Part shown: positions 1 through 6,980 of the stretch, piece after piece | Layout of the letters: each line of letters begins with the position of its first letter | Position numbering within the stretch: position 1 is the stretch's first letter | Translations under genes and position numbers: made by a program | DNA from: UCB3 sp964415605 | GTDB lineage: Bacteria > Chloroflexota > Anaerolineae > Epilineales > Epilineaceae | Reading direction: 5' to 3' | DNA length: 19,409 nt | Assembly: GCA_964415605.1 (NCBI GenBank) | Contig: CAYQBA010000090.1 | Location: forward strand, 1-19,409 | Notes under the pieces: generated by a model | Database searches by the model: none | What the model saw: the letters and a program-made list of their open reading frames with translations, nothing else | What the model was told of the DNA's origin: nothing

Positions 1-1878
1 CCAGAGACGACGGCCTTCGTGTTGTCCCCGCACCTCCCAGACGATCTGGTCCGCCTTGCCCCGGTGCAGGTCTTCGACCGCGCCCACAATGTCGTCTGGG
101 AGTGGTGGATCACTGCCGGACTGGTCGGTGTCGCGGCCCTGGCCGTGCTCTATGCCGTCGCGTTCGCGACTGGACTGCGCCGGCTCGGCCTCGCGGCTGG
201 CGCGGGCGGCGGGGTCGTCGTCGCCAGCCTTACCGGTGCGGCGGCCGGCGCGCTCGTGCCGGCGTTGGCCGGTCGCCCGGCGCTGGCGGCCGTGGGCCTG
301 CCGTTCGGCTTGTTGGCCGCGGTCGCGCTCGCGTCGGCCCGCGGCGCTCTCTCGGACAAGGCCGAGGATGCGTCCGGCGGGCAGGCGGACGCGGTCGCCG
401 GACGGGATCCCCACGGGCCGAAAGCGCCGGCCTTCGGATCGCGACGTCGACGCGACGCCGCGGTGGATCCCGACCGCTGGCTCGTGATCGCCGTGCTGGC
501 GGGCCTCGCGGGGCACCTGGCCGAGGGCGCGCTCGGGCTGCCCACCGCCGCGGGCGAGCTCGTGTTCTGGACGTACGTCGGCCTGCTCACCGTGCTGGCA
601 CGGCCGGCGGCGGCGGGCGACATGACGCTGGCCAGCGCCCAGCCGACGCGCCGCGGCGAGGCCACGCCAGCATCCACCGGCTCGATCGTCGATGGCTGGG
701 TGGAAGGCCTGATGCTCGCGGCGGTCGTCTTCGCCCCGATCCTGCTGCCCTCGCCGGCCCAGGCGCTCCAAGCGTGGCCGGTGCTGCTGCTCGTCCCCGC
801 CGCCTGGCTGGCGGCGGACGGGCTGCGGGGGGGCATGAGCCTGGGACGCATGCTGACCCGTCTCGCCGTTCCAGCGTGCCTGGCATTGGCCTTCGGGCTC
901 GCTCAACCCTGGACGGGCGGCGAGATCGTCGCCTTCGGGGCCGCGCTGGTGGGCTCGACGCTGGCCGTGGCGATCCATCGGGCGCGTGACGCGCAGGGCG
1001 GCCCCGCCAGCGAGCCGTGGCGCTGGACGGCGTACGCCGCCGCCGGGCTCCTGGCGGCGCTCGCTGCGGCCTGGATCAGCCTTCGACCGGAGATCGCCGA
1101 CCGGCACATCCGCGCCGGCCAGGAAGCCGCGGTGGGGGCCGATTCGGCCGGGGCCGAGGCGCACTACCGGCGTGCCATGGCCTTGTGGCCCCAGCAGCCG
1201 ATCTACGCCACGTACTTGGTCGGCGCGCTGCGGTCGCGTCTGGCTGACACGACCATCCCCGAACAGACCCGCGCCGTGGTGTTCGAAGAGGCACGCCTGG
1301 CTCTGGATCGCGCCTTCGCCGTGGCGCCAGACTCACACGTGGCCACTCGGCTCGGGGTCTTGTACCGCGACCGCGGCGACCTGGCGGCGGCGGCCGGCGA
1401 TGCCGGCCAGTGGTGGCGAACCGCCGAGCTCCACTTCACCCGGGCGCTGGCGCTGCAGCCAAACGACCCGGCCGCGCTCGCCGAGGCCGCCGGCCTACTC
1501 GAGCGCATCGGGCAGTCGGCTGAGGCGGTGGAGGTGTATCGGCGAGCCTTCGACCTCAACGCCGGGGATTACGATGCCGCGGTCGGCGCGGCGCGGGCGT
1601 CGCTGGCGCTCGGCGATGTGGCGGGCGCGGACGCGGCGCTGCGGGCGGCCGTCGCGCGTGACGGCCCCGCCGTGCGCCGGGTGGCGGATAGCGGGGTGGC
1701 GCCGCCGCTCGACCCGCTGCGCGCCGAACAGGCCCGCGTCATGGTGCTGGCCCTGACGGGCGAACAGGCGGCCGCCCGGCAGGCGCTGGCCGGCATGGCC
1801 GCGCGCGCCGATGCCGGATCGGACGCCGCGACGCGCGAGCTCGCGAGCTGGCTGGACGACCAGATCCCCCTGCCGTGA
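1..1878 (+). CDS. O-antigen ligase/polymerase-like membrane protein with C-terminal TPRs (5' partial)
   Basis: Likely an inner-membrane Wzy/WaaL-type enzyme that joins or polymerises surface glycans on the periplasmic side. The frame is open from base 1, so the GTG at 19 is probably internal and the gene is cut by the window edge. The first codons read PETTAF and are followed by DRAHN (about residues 20-24 from the GTG). A PET motif followed by a RAHN loop is typical of the last periplasmic loop of O-antigen ligase family proteins. Several hydrophobic segments follow (about 31-51, 57-107, 153-173, 180-196, 232-268, 282-320, 336-354). From about 363 to 560 the protein is soluble, helical and TPR-like, with Ala/Leu-rich repeats containing ALxLxPxDPAALAEAA-type helices. 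Its TGA overlaps the GTG of the flippase gene, so the two are translationally coupled. The family call is moderately sure; ligase versus polymerase cannot be decided without the N-terminal part. Confidence 0.7.
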   Translation, partial: PETTAFVLSPHLPDDLVRLAPVQVFDRAHNVVWEWWITAGLVGVAALAVLYAVAFATGLRRLGLAAGAGGGVVVASLTGAAAGALVPALAGRPALAAVGLPFGLLAAVALASARGALSDKAEDASGGQADAVAGRDPHGPKAPAFGSRRRRDAAVDPDRWLVIAVLAGLAGHLAEGALGLPTAAGELVFWTYVGLLTVLARPAAAGDMTLASAQPTRRGEATPASTGSIVDGWVEGLMLAAVVFAPILLPSPAQALQAWPVLLLVPAAWLAADGLRGGMSLGRMLTRLAVPACLALAFGLAQPWTGGEIVAFGAALVGSTLAVAIHRARDAQGGPASEPWRWTAYAAAGLLAALAAAWISLRPEIADRHIRAGQEAAVGADSAGAEAHYRRAMALWPQQPIYATYLVGALRSRLADTTIPEQTRAVVFEEARLALDRAFAVAPDSHVATRLGVLYRDRGDLAAAAGDAGQWWRTAELHFTRALALQPNDPAALAEAAGLLERIGQSAEAVEVYRRAFDLNAGDYDAAVGAARASLALGDVAGADAALRAAVARDGPAVRRVADSGVAPPLDPLRAEQARVMVLALTGEQAAARQALAGMAARADAGSDAATRELASWLDDQIPLP

Positions 1879-3437
1879 GCCTGGCCCGCAACGCCGCGTC
1901 CGGCGCCGGGCGCTACGCGGTCGGGGTCGTCTTCGCCATCGTCGTCTCGCCCTACGCCTACCACACCCTGGGCGCCGACCGCTTCGGCGTCTGGGCGCTG
2001 GGCGGCGTCGTGCTGACCTGGGCGCGGCTGCTCGACCTCGGCCTGAACCGCGCGCTCGTGTGGCGGGTCGCCCGCGCGGTGGGCGATGGGGATGCGCCGT
2101 CGGCCGTGGCGGCGCTGGCGACCGCGCGGCGCCTGGCCTTGGGGCTGGCGGGGCTCACCGTGGGGGCGACGTGGCTCGCGGCGGGGATGGTGGTGGCGCG
2201 CGTGCTCGGCGTCCCGCCGGACCTGCGCGCCGAGGCGACGACCGCGATCGTCGGCACGGCGGTGGTCGCCGCCATCGAAACCGCCTGCGCGCCGTGGCAG
2301 GCGGCGCTCGACGGGGCGGGCCGGATGGACCTCTCCAATGCCGTCGACGCCGTCGTCCAGCGCGTGGCCTCGCCGCTCGGCGTGCTCGTCGTGCTCGGGG
2401 CGGGGTGGGGCATCTCCGGGCTCGTCGCCAAGAACATCGCCGCGGCGCTGGCCGCCGGCGGGCTGTACCGCCTTCTCCTGCGCCGCGCGATGCCGGCATG
2501 GGCGGGAATCGCCGGCGGCTGGGACGGGACGGTCGCGCGCGACCTCCTGGCCTTCGGCCGGCACGCCCAGGCGGTGACGCTCGCCAGCGCCCTGGTCGAG
2601 CCGGCTGCCAAGACGCTGCTCAGCCGCGAGGCCGGGCTGGCGGCGGTGGCGGCCTACGAGATCGCGGCACGGGTGACCGGCCAGGCCGCCGGGATGGTTG
2701 GCGCGCTGGCGGGGGCGCTCTTCCCGGCGGCAGCCGCGCGCGGGGCCGCCGGGCGGCCAACGGACCGCGCTGCCCTGGTGGCGCTGTACCGCCGCGCCAT
2801 GCCGTACCACGCCTGGGTGGTGTGGCCGACGTATGCCGTGCTCGTGGCGCTGGCCGGTCCGTTCGTCGCGGCCTGGCTCGGGCCGGGGCGGACCGACGTG
2901 GCGGACGGGATCGTGCTGCTCGGCGCGGGTTGGGCGATCGCCGCGGCGTCGCTGCCGGCGTTCCACGTGGCCCAGGCGGGCGGCCGGCCGGGCCTCAGCA
3001 CGGCGGGCGGGCTGACGACGGCCGGCATTGCCGTCGCCGCGGCGGCGCTGCTCGTCGACGGGTACGGCTATCGCGGGGTTGTCGGCGGGGTGGCGCTCGG
3101 GTTGGCGGCCGGCGGCTTCGTGGTGCTGGCCCTCTTTGCCCGCGCCTTCGGGCTTTCTCCAGTCGCGCTTGGCGTCGTGCCCTGGCGCGTGGCCGTCGCG
3201 GCCGGCGTGGCGGCAGCCATGGCGCGATGGGGGAGCGCGCACCTCCCGGCGGGGCTGTGGGCGGCGGTGGCGGCCGGCGCCGCCGGGATGGCCGCCGCGG
3301 CGGGCGTGCTGGTGGTCACCGGCGCCGTGTCGGCTGGCGACCGGGCCCGCGCCGTCGATCTGGCCCGACGGGTCAGCCTCCCGGCGCCGCTCCGGCGTAC
3401 GTCAGAACGATGGCGCCGTCGACCGCGTCGACCGTGA
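1875..3437 (+). CDS. Wzx-type oligosaccharide flippase (MOP/MATE superfamily)
   Basis: A 520-residue polytopic membrane protein resembling polysaccharide-export flippases, which move undecaprenyl-linked glycans across the inner membrane. The N-terminus (RNAASGAGRYAVGVVFAIVV, then YHTLGADRFGVWALGGVV and LLDLGLNRALVW) matches the start of this family: a first helix, then the Gly-rich loop and second helix. Hydrophobic segments recur to about residue 480, giving roughly 12-14 helices. The length is normal for the family. The GTG start overlaps the stop of the upstream ligase-like gene by 4 bp (GTGA), which supports co-translation in one polysaccharide operon. The last 65 bp overlap the end of clpA on the opposite strand; the Arg/Pro-rich C-terminal tail lies in that overlap and is probably not part of the folded protein. 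The transported glycan is unknown. Confidence 0.85.
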   Translation: MSLARNAASGAGRYAVGVVFAIVVSPYAYHTLGADRFGVWALGGVVLTWARLLDLGLNRALVWRVARAVGDGDAPSAVAALATARRLALGLAGLTVGATWLAAGMVVARVLGVPPDLRAEATTAIVGTAVVAAIETACAPWQAALDGAGRMDLSNAVDAVVQRVASPLGVLVVLGAGWGISGLVAKNIAAALAAGGLYRLLLRRAMPAWAGIAGGWDGTVARDLLAFGRHAQAVTLASALVEPAAKTLLSREAGLAAVAAYEIAARVTGQAAGMVGALAGALFPAAAARGAAGRPTDRAALVALYRRAMPYHAWVVWPTYAVLVALAGPFVAAWLGPGRTDVADGIVLLGAGWAIAAASLPAFHVAQAGGRPGLSTAGGLTTAGIAVAAAALLVDGYGYRGVVGGVALGLAAGGFVVLALFARAFGLSPVALGVVPWRVAVAAGVAAAMARWGSAHLPAGLWAAVAAGAAGMAAAAGVLVVTGAVSAGDRARAVDLARRVSLPAPLRRTSERWRRRPRRP

Positions 3438-5643
3438 CCGTGCCGCCGTGCTCCAGTTGGCCGAACAGCAGCTCGTCGGTGAGCGGCCGCTTGACGGTGT
3501 TGTCGATGACGCGCGCCAACGGACGCGCCCCGAAGGCCGGATCGTAGCCGAGCTCCGCCAGGCGCGCCCGCGCGGCATCGGTCAGGTCCACCCGCACCTT
3601 GCGCGGCGCGAGCTGCGCCCGTAGCTGCGCGACGAACTTGTCGACGATCTGGCCCATCACCGCCGGCGACAGCGGGTTGAACGCGATGCGGCCGTCGAGC
3701 CGGTTGCGGAACTCGGGGCTGAACAAGCGGTCGAAGACGGCGACGTCGGCGCCCGGGCTGTTCGGCTGGCGGTCGAAGCCCAGCCCCGGCCGCGCCAGCT
3801 CGCGCGCGCCGATGTTGGACGTCATGAGCAGGATCACGTGCCGGAAGTCGGCTTGCTTGCCGTTGGTGTCGGTCAGGGTGCCGTGGTCCATGATCTGCAG
3901 GAGGATGTTGAAGACGTCGGGGTGGGCCTTTTCGATCTCGTCGAGCAGCAGCACGGCGTGTGGGCTCTGGCCGACGGCCTCGGTCAACAGGCCCCCGCGG
4001 TCGTAGCCGACGTAGCCGGGCGGCGCGCCGACCAGCCGCGACACGCTGTGGCGCTCCATGTACTCGCTCATGTCGAACCGTAGGAACGCCACGCCGAGCA
4101 CCGCCGCCAGCTGGCGCGCGACCTCGGTCTTGCCGACGCCCGTGGGGCCGGTGAGCAGGTAGGCGCCGACGGGCTTTTGCGGGTCGCGCAGCCCGGCCCG
4201 CGCGGTCTTGATCGCGGCCGCCAGGTGCGCGATCGCCTCGTCCTGTCCGAACACCACGGCCTTGAGCGCCGGCTCGAGGTCGCGCAGCCGGGCCTTGTCG
4301 TCGCCCGCCACGCGCTGCGCGGGGATCTGCGCCATGCTCGAGAGCACGTGTTCGATGTCGCGCACCCCGACCTGCTTGCGGCCGGCCAGCGCGGCGGCGG
4401 CGCCGGCCTCGTCGAGGAGGTCGATGGCCTTGTCCGGAAGCCTGCGGTCGCGCAGGTAGCGGCCTGCGAGCCGGGCGGCCGCCTCGACGGCGGCGCGGGT
4501 GTAGCGCACCTCGTGGTGGGCTTCGTAGCGCGCCTGGAGCCCCTTGAGGATGAGGACCGTCTCGGCCTCGGAGGGCTCGGCCACCTCGACCTTCTGGAAC
4601 CGCCGCGCCAGCGCCCGGTCGCGCTCGAAGTGCTGGCGGAACTCTTCCCAGGTGGTGGCGCCGATGCACCGCAGGCGGCCGGACTGCAGCGCCGGCTTGA
4701 GCAGGTTGCCCGCGTCCACCGTGCCGCCGCTGGTGGCGCCGGCGCCGACGAGGGTGTGGATCTCGTCGATGAACAAGATGGCGTCGTCGCGATCCTCGAG
4801 CGCCTTCAAGACGCCCTTCAAGCGCTCCTCGAAGTCGCCGCGGTAGCGCGTGCCGGCCAAGAGCGCGCCGATGTCCAGCCGATAGATCGACGCGCCGGCG
4901 ATCTGGCGCGGCACGTCGCCCGAGGCGATGCGCAGCGCCAGGCCCTCGACCAGCGCCGTCTTGCCCACGCCCGGCTCGCCGACGTAGATCGGGTTGTTCT
5001 TGCGCCGCCGCTGGAGGATGTGCAGCGTGCGCTGGATCTCGGCCGCCCGGCCGATGATCGGGTCGATCCGCCCGGCGCGCGCCGCGGCGACGAGGTCCTC
5101 GGTGAAGGCCGCCAGGGCGTCGGCCGGCGGCCCCTCGCGCGGGGCTTCGCCCGCCGGCGCGCCGGCGGGGGATCGGTCGCCGCCCGCGGGCCCGACGCCG
5201 GCCGGATCGCGCTTGGACACTCCGTGCGCGATGTAGCTCACGACGTCCAGCCGGGTGACGTCCTGCTCGGCCAGGAAGAAGGCCGCGTCCGAGTCGGCCT
5301 CGTCGAGGATGGCGACGACGACGTTGTAGCCCTGCACCTCGTCCTGCCCGGCGTTCTGGGTGTAGTCCGCGGCGGCGGTGATGACCCGGCGGAAGCCGAG
5401 CGTCGGCGTCGGCTCGGGCTGCGGCTTGCCGCGGACGGGATCGATCTCGTCGTCGAGGTAGGACTCCAGACGCTCCTTGAGCGCCGGCACGTCGGCGCCG
5501 GCGTGCCGCAGCACGGCCGCGGTGGGCTCGTCGAGGAGGAGGGCGTAGAGCAGGTGCTCGAGCCCGGCGTGCGCGTGCCCGCGCCGCCCGGCCTCGCTGA
5601 GCGCCACCGACACGCAGATCTGGAGGTCTTCGGAGAGCTTCAT
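3373..5643 (-). CDS. clpA: ATP-dependent Clp protease ATP-binding subunit ClpA
   Basis: A 756-residue AAA+ unfoldase, almost the same length as E. coli ClpA (758). It unfolds substrates and feeds them to ClpP; with ClpS it handles N-degron proteins. It has a Clp N-domain (about 1-145) that should dock ClpS, then a Pro/Gly/Ala-rich linker (about 147-175). Two ATPase modules follow: D1 has Walker A GEPGVGKT (222-229) and Walker B ILFIDE (289-294); D2 has Walker A GPTGVGKT (499-506) and Walker B VLLLDE (564-569). The ClpP-docking tripeptide, IGL in E. coli, appears here as LGF at about 621-623, between NIGARELARPG and the FSPEFRNRLD sensor region. No ClpP gene is in the window. The ATG at 5643 is overlapped by the TGA of a tiny upstream ORF (ATGA). 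Its 3' end overlaps the flippase gene by 65 bp. Confidence 0.97.
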   Translation of the reverse strand: MKLSEDLQICVSVALSEAGRRGHAHAGLEHLLYALLLDEPTAAVLRHAGADVPALKERLESYLDDEIDPVRGKPQPEPTPTLGFRRVITAAADYTQNAGQDEVQGYNVVVAILDEADSDAAFFLAEQDVTRLDVVSYIAHGVSKRDPAGVGPAGGDRSPAGAPAGEAPREGPPADALAAFTEDLVAAARAGRIDPIIGRAAEIQRTLHILQRRRKNNPIYVGEPGVGKTALVEGLALRIASGDVPRQIAGASIYRLDIGALLAGTRYRGDFEERLKGVLKALEDRDDAILFIDEIHTLVGAGATSGGTVDAGNLLKPALQSGRLRCIGATTWEEFRQHFERDRALARRFQKVEVAEPSEAETVLILKGLQARYEAHHEVRYTRAAVEAAARLAGRYLRDRRLPDKAIDLLDEAGAAAALAGRKQVGVRDIEHVLSSMAQIPAQRVAGDDKARLRDLEPALKAVVFGQDEAIAHLAAAIKTARAGLRDPQKPVGAYLLTGPTGVGKTEVARQLAAVLGVAFLRFDMSEYMERHSVSRLVGAPPGYVGYDRGGLLTEAVGQSPHAVLLLDEIEKAHPDVFNILLQIMDHGTLTDTNGKQADFRHVILLMTSNIGARELARPGLGFDRQPNSPGADVAVFDRLFSPEFRNRLDGRIAFNPLSPAVMGQIVDKFVAQLRAQLAPRKVRVDLTDAARARLAELGYDPAFGARPLARVIDNTVKRPLTDELLFGQLEHGGTVTVDAVDGAIVLTYAGAAPGG

Positions 5644-5797
5644 CGCGACGTCTCGTTCATGGCACGGTCCTGTTCATACGGCCCTGTTCATGTCGACGGC
5701 CCGTTCACGAGCCACGCCTGGACCTGGCGCCGTCCCAGGCTCACATCCATGCCGAACCACCCCACCACCGTTCGCCGGATGGCGCCGCGGGGTCCAT
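5640..5797 (-). other. Chain of five micro-ORFs linking clpS to clpA by stop/start overlaps
   Basis: On the minus strand the whole clpS-clpA gap can be read as consecutive tiny ORFs. An ATG one base after the clpS stop opens MDPAAPSGERWWGGSAWM (5797-5741). Its stop overlaps a GTG (GTGA) opening MSLGRRQVQAWLVNGPST (5744-5688). That stop overlaps an ATG (ATGA) opening MNRAV (5691-5674), then MNRTVP (5677-5657), then MNETSR (5660-5640), whose TGA overlaps the clpA ATG. Every junction is a 4-base overlap of the kind that supports re-initiation by the same ribosome. I see the reading frames directly; that they are translated is inference. The last three are also copies of a tandem repeat, so part of the regularity could come from duplication. 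Confidence 0.4.
5644..5708 (-). repeat. Four-copy imperfect tandem repeat upstream of clpA
   Basis: On the minus strand four units begin RTGAAC and contain a GRGNCGT-like core: GTGAACGGGCCGTCGAC (5708-5692), ATGAACAGGGCCGT (5691-5678), ATGAACAGGACCGTGCC (5677-5661) and ATGAACGAGACGTCGCG (5660-5644). The unit lengths are 17, 14, 17 and 17 bases. All equal 2 modulo 3, which keeps each unit's stop overlapping the next start. It could also serve as a binding site for a regulator; no known operator is recognised. Confidence 0.75.
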
Positions 5798-5798
5798 G

Positions 5799-6137
5799 TC
5801 ATTCGGCTTCCGCCGTGACCTTGAGGGGCATCTCGTGGGCGCGCGCCTCGGCCGTCACGTCGGCGACCTTCGTCTCGGCGACGTCGCGCGGGTAGACCCC
5901 CGCCACGCCGATGCCCTTGTGGTGCACCTGGAGCATGACGTGCGTCGCTTCGGCCGGAGACTTGTCGAAGTGCTTGACCAGCACGTGCACGACGAACGCC
6001 ATGGACGTGTAGTCATCGTTGTGGAGGATGACCTTCCAGCGGCGCGGCCGCTCGACGCGCGTGCGGTCCTCGACCGCGACGTGCGTGTCGTGGCGCGGAT
6101 CGGCGGGCGGCGGCGGGGGCGTGGGAGGGCTGGCCAT
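5799..6137 (-). CDS. clpS: ATP-dependent Clp protease adaptor ClpS
   Basis: A 112-residue adaptor that recognises N-terminal Leu, Phe, Trp or Tyr and hands substrates to ClpA. After a Pro-rich flexible N-terminus (about 1-30) the ClpS fold begins at RRWKVILHNDDYTSMAFV. The N-degron pocket residues are visible: N40, D41 and D42, the hydrophobic gate M46, and H72 in VHHKG, followed by the conserved GVYPRDVAETKV strand. The ATG at 6137 has no clear Shine-Dalgarno. A TACAAT box at 6153-6148 would place the transcript start only about four bases before the ATG, so it may have a near-leaderless promoter as well as read-through from aat, which ends 39 bp upstream. It is followed by the micro-ORF chain leading into clpA. 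Confidence 0.97.
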   Translation of the reverse strand: MASPPTPPPPPADPRHDTHVAVEDRTRVERPRRWKVILHNDDYTSMAFVVHVLVKHFDKSPAEATHVMLQVHHKGIGVAGVYPRDVAETKVADVTAEARAHEMPLKVTAEAE

Positions 6138-6147
6138 CGCGGCCCCA

Positions 6148-6153
6148 ATTGTA
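6148..6153 (-). promoter_or_regulatory. Candidate -10 box upstream of clpS
   Basis: TACAAT on the minus strand ends ten bases before the clpS ATG. This predicts a 5' leader of about four nucleotides. No convincing -35 box is seen 16-18 bases upstream. The same TACAAT hexamer recurs in two other promoter-like sites in this window (9983-9988 and 15394-15399). Confidence 0.4.
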
Positions 6154-6176
6154 GCGCAAACGTTCGGCCCTGACCT

Positions 6177-6899
6177 TCAGGCCGTGGCCCCCATCGCCAG
6201 ATCGGGGTCGATCCGCCACGGCCCGCGCCGGGTCGGCCAGCGGTCCGGGGCGTTGAGCTGCGCGCGCAGGACGGCGAGGAACGCGTCGCGCGGCCAGTCG
6301 CGGGCGCCGAGCGCCGCGACGTGCGGCGAGTGGACCTCGGCGTCGAACACGTCGATGCCCCAGCGCTCGAGCTGGCGGATCAGCGTGACCACGGCGATCT
6401 TCGACGCCCAGGGTGCGCGCATGAACATCGACTCGGCGGTGAACACCCGCCCGACGCACACGCCGTACACGCCGCCGACGAGCTCGCTGCCCAGCCAAGC
6501 CTCGCACGCGTGGGCGTAGCCCTGGTGGTGCAGGGCCGTGTACGCGTCGATCATGCCCGGGGTGATCCACGTCCCGCGCTGCCCCTTGCGGTGAACGGTC
6601 GCGCAGGCGCGCATCACGGCGCCGAACGCGGTGTCCAGGCGGATCTCGTAGGGGTGGCGGCGCAGCTCGCGGGCCAGCCGGCGCGCGACGTGCAGCTCGC
6701 CGGCGCGCAGGACGGTCCGGGGGTCGGGCGAGAACCACAGGAGGGGCTCGCCGCGGTGCGGCCACGGGAAGATGCCGTGCCGGTAGGCCAGGAGCACGCG
6801 CTCGGGACGCAGGTCGCCGCCAACGGCCAGGAGGCCGCTCGGCTCGGCGTACTCGGGCAGCGGGAAGGCGATGGTGGCGCCGAGTCGGAACACGGGCAT
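6177..6899 (-). CDS. aat: Leucyl/phenylalanyl-tRNA--protein transferase
   Basis: A 240-residue transferase that adds Leu or Phe from charged tRNA to proteins with N-terminal Lys or Arg, creating destabilising N-degrons for ClpS/ClpAP. Family motifs run in the expected order: GGDL (27-30), GIFPW (42-46), WFSPDPR (55-61), GTWIT (109-113), GYAHACEAW, LVGGVYGV, and ESMFMR (156-161) with the following SKIAV. The E. coli protein is 234 residues. I chose the ATG at 6899 (MPVFRLG) because an upstream in-frame ATG at 6953 would add an 18-residue Arg/Pro-rich tail that overlaps a promoter-like TATACT box. aat, clpS and clpA lie in this order on one strand, so the tagging enzyme, adaptor and unfoldase of one pathway appear to form one unit. 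Confidence 0.95.
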   Translation of the reverse strand: MPVFRLGATIAFPLPEYAEPSGLLAVGGDLRPERVLLAYRHGIFPWPHRGEPLLWFSPDPRTVLRAGELHVARRLARELRRHPYEIRLDTAFGAVMRACATVHRKGQRGTWITPGMIDAYTALHHQGYAHACEAWLGSELVGGVYGVCVGRVFTAESMFMRAPWASKIAVVTLIRQLERWGIDVFDAEVHSPHVAALGARDWPRDAFLAVLRAQLNAPDRWPTRRGPWRIDPDLAMGATA

Positions 6900-6911
6900 G
6901 GGTGTGGGAAG

Positions 6912-6917
6912 AGTATA
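6912..6917 (-). promoter_or_regulatory. Candidate -10 box for the aat-clpS-clpA unit
   Basis: TATACT on the minus strand lies 12 bases before the chosen aat ATG, predicting a leader of about six nucleotides. The aat start has no Shine-Dalgarno (CTTCCCACACCC precedes the ATG), which fits leaderless or near-leaderless translation. The -35 region is GC-rich and has no consensus match. Confidence 0.4.
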
Positions 6918-6946
6918 GCGAGCGGCTGGCCGGAGAGGGCGGCGGA

Positions 6947-6979
6947 GCGGCAAGCGCGGGCGAAGTGGATGCTTGCCGC
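6947..6979 (-). terminator. Hairpin just after the VWA gene, terminator-like
   Basis: Perfect 9-bp arms (GCGGCAAGC at 6947-6955 and GCTTGCCGC at 6971-6979) enclose a 15-base loop. On the minus strand the hairpin starts one base after the TAA of the VWA gene. There is no T-run, so termination is uncertain, but it separates that gene from the aat promoter-like box. Confidence 0.45.
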
Positions 6980-6980
6980 C

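Noticed and set aside
1569..3242. Long minus-strand open frame (557 codons) opposite the TPR and flippase genes
   Set aside because: Arg/Gly/His-rich composition without domains; it is a shadow of GC-rich coding DNA on the other strand.
4177..5895. 572-codon plus-strand open frame opposite clpA and clpS
   Set aside because: The opposite strand encodes clear ClpA and ClpS motifs; this frame shows no family features.
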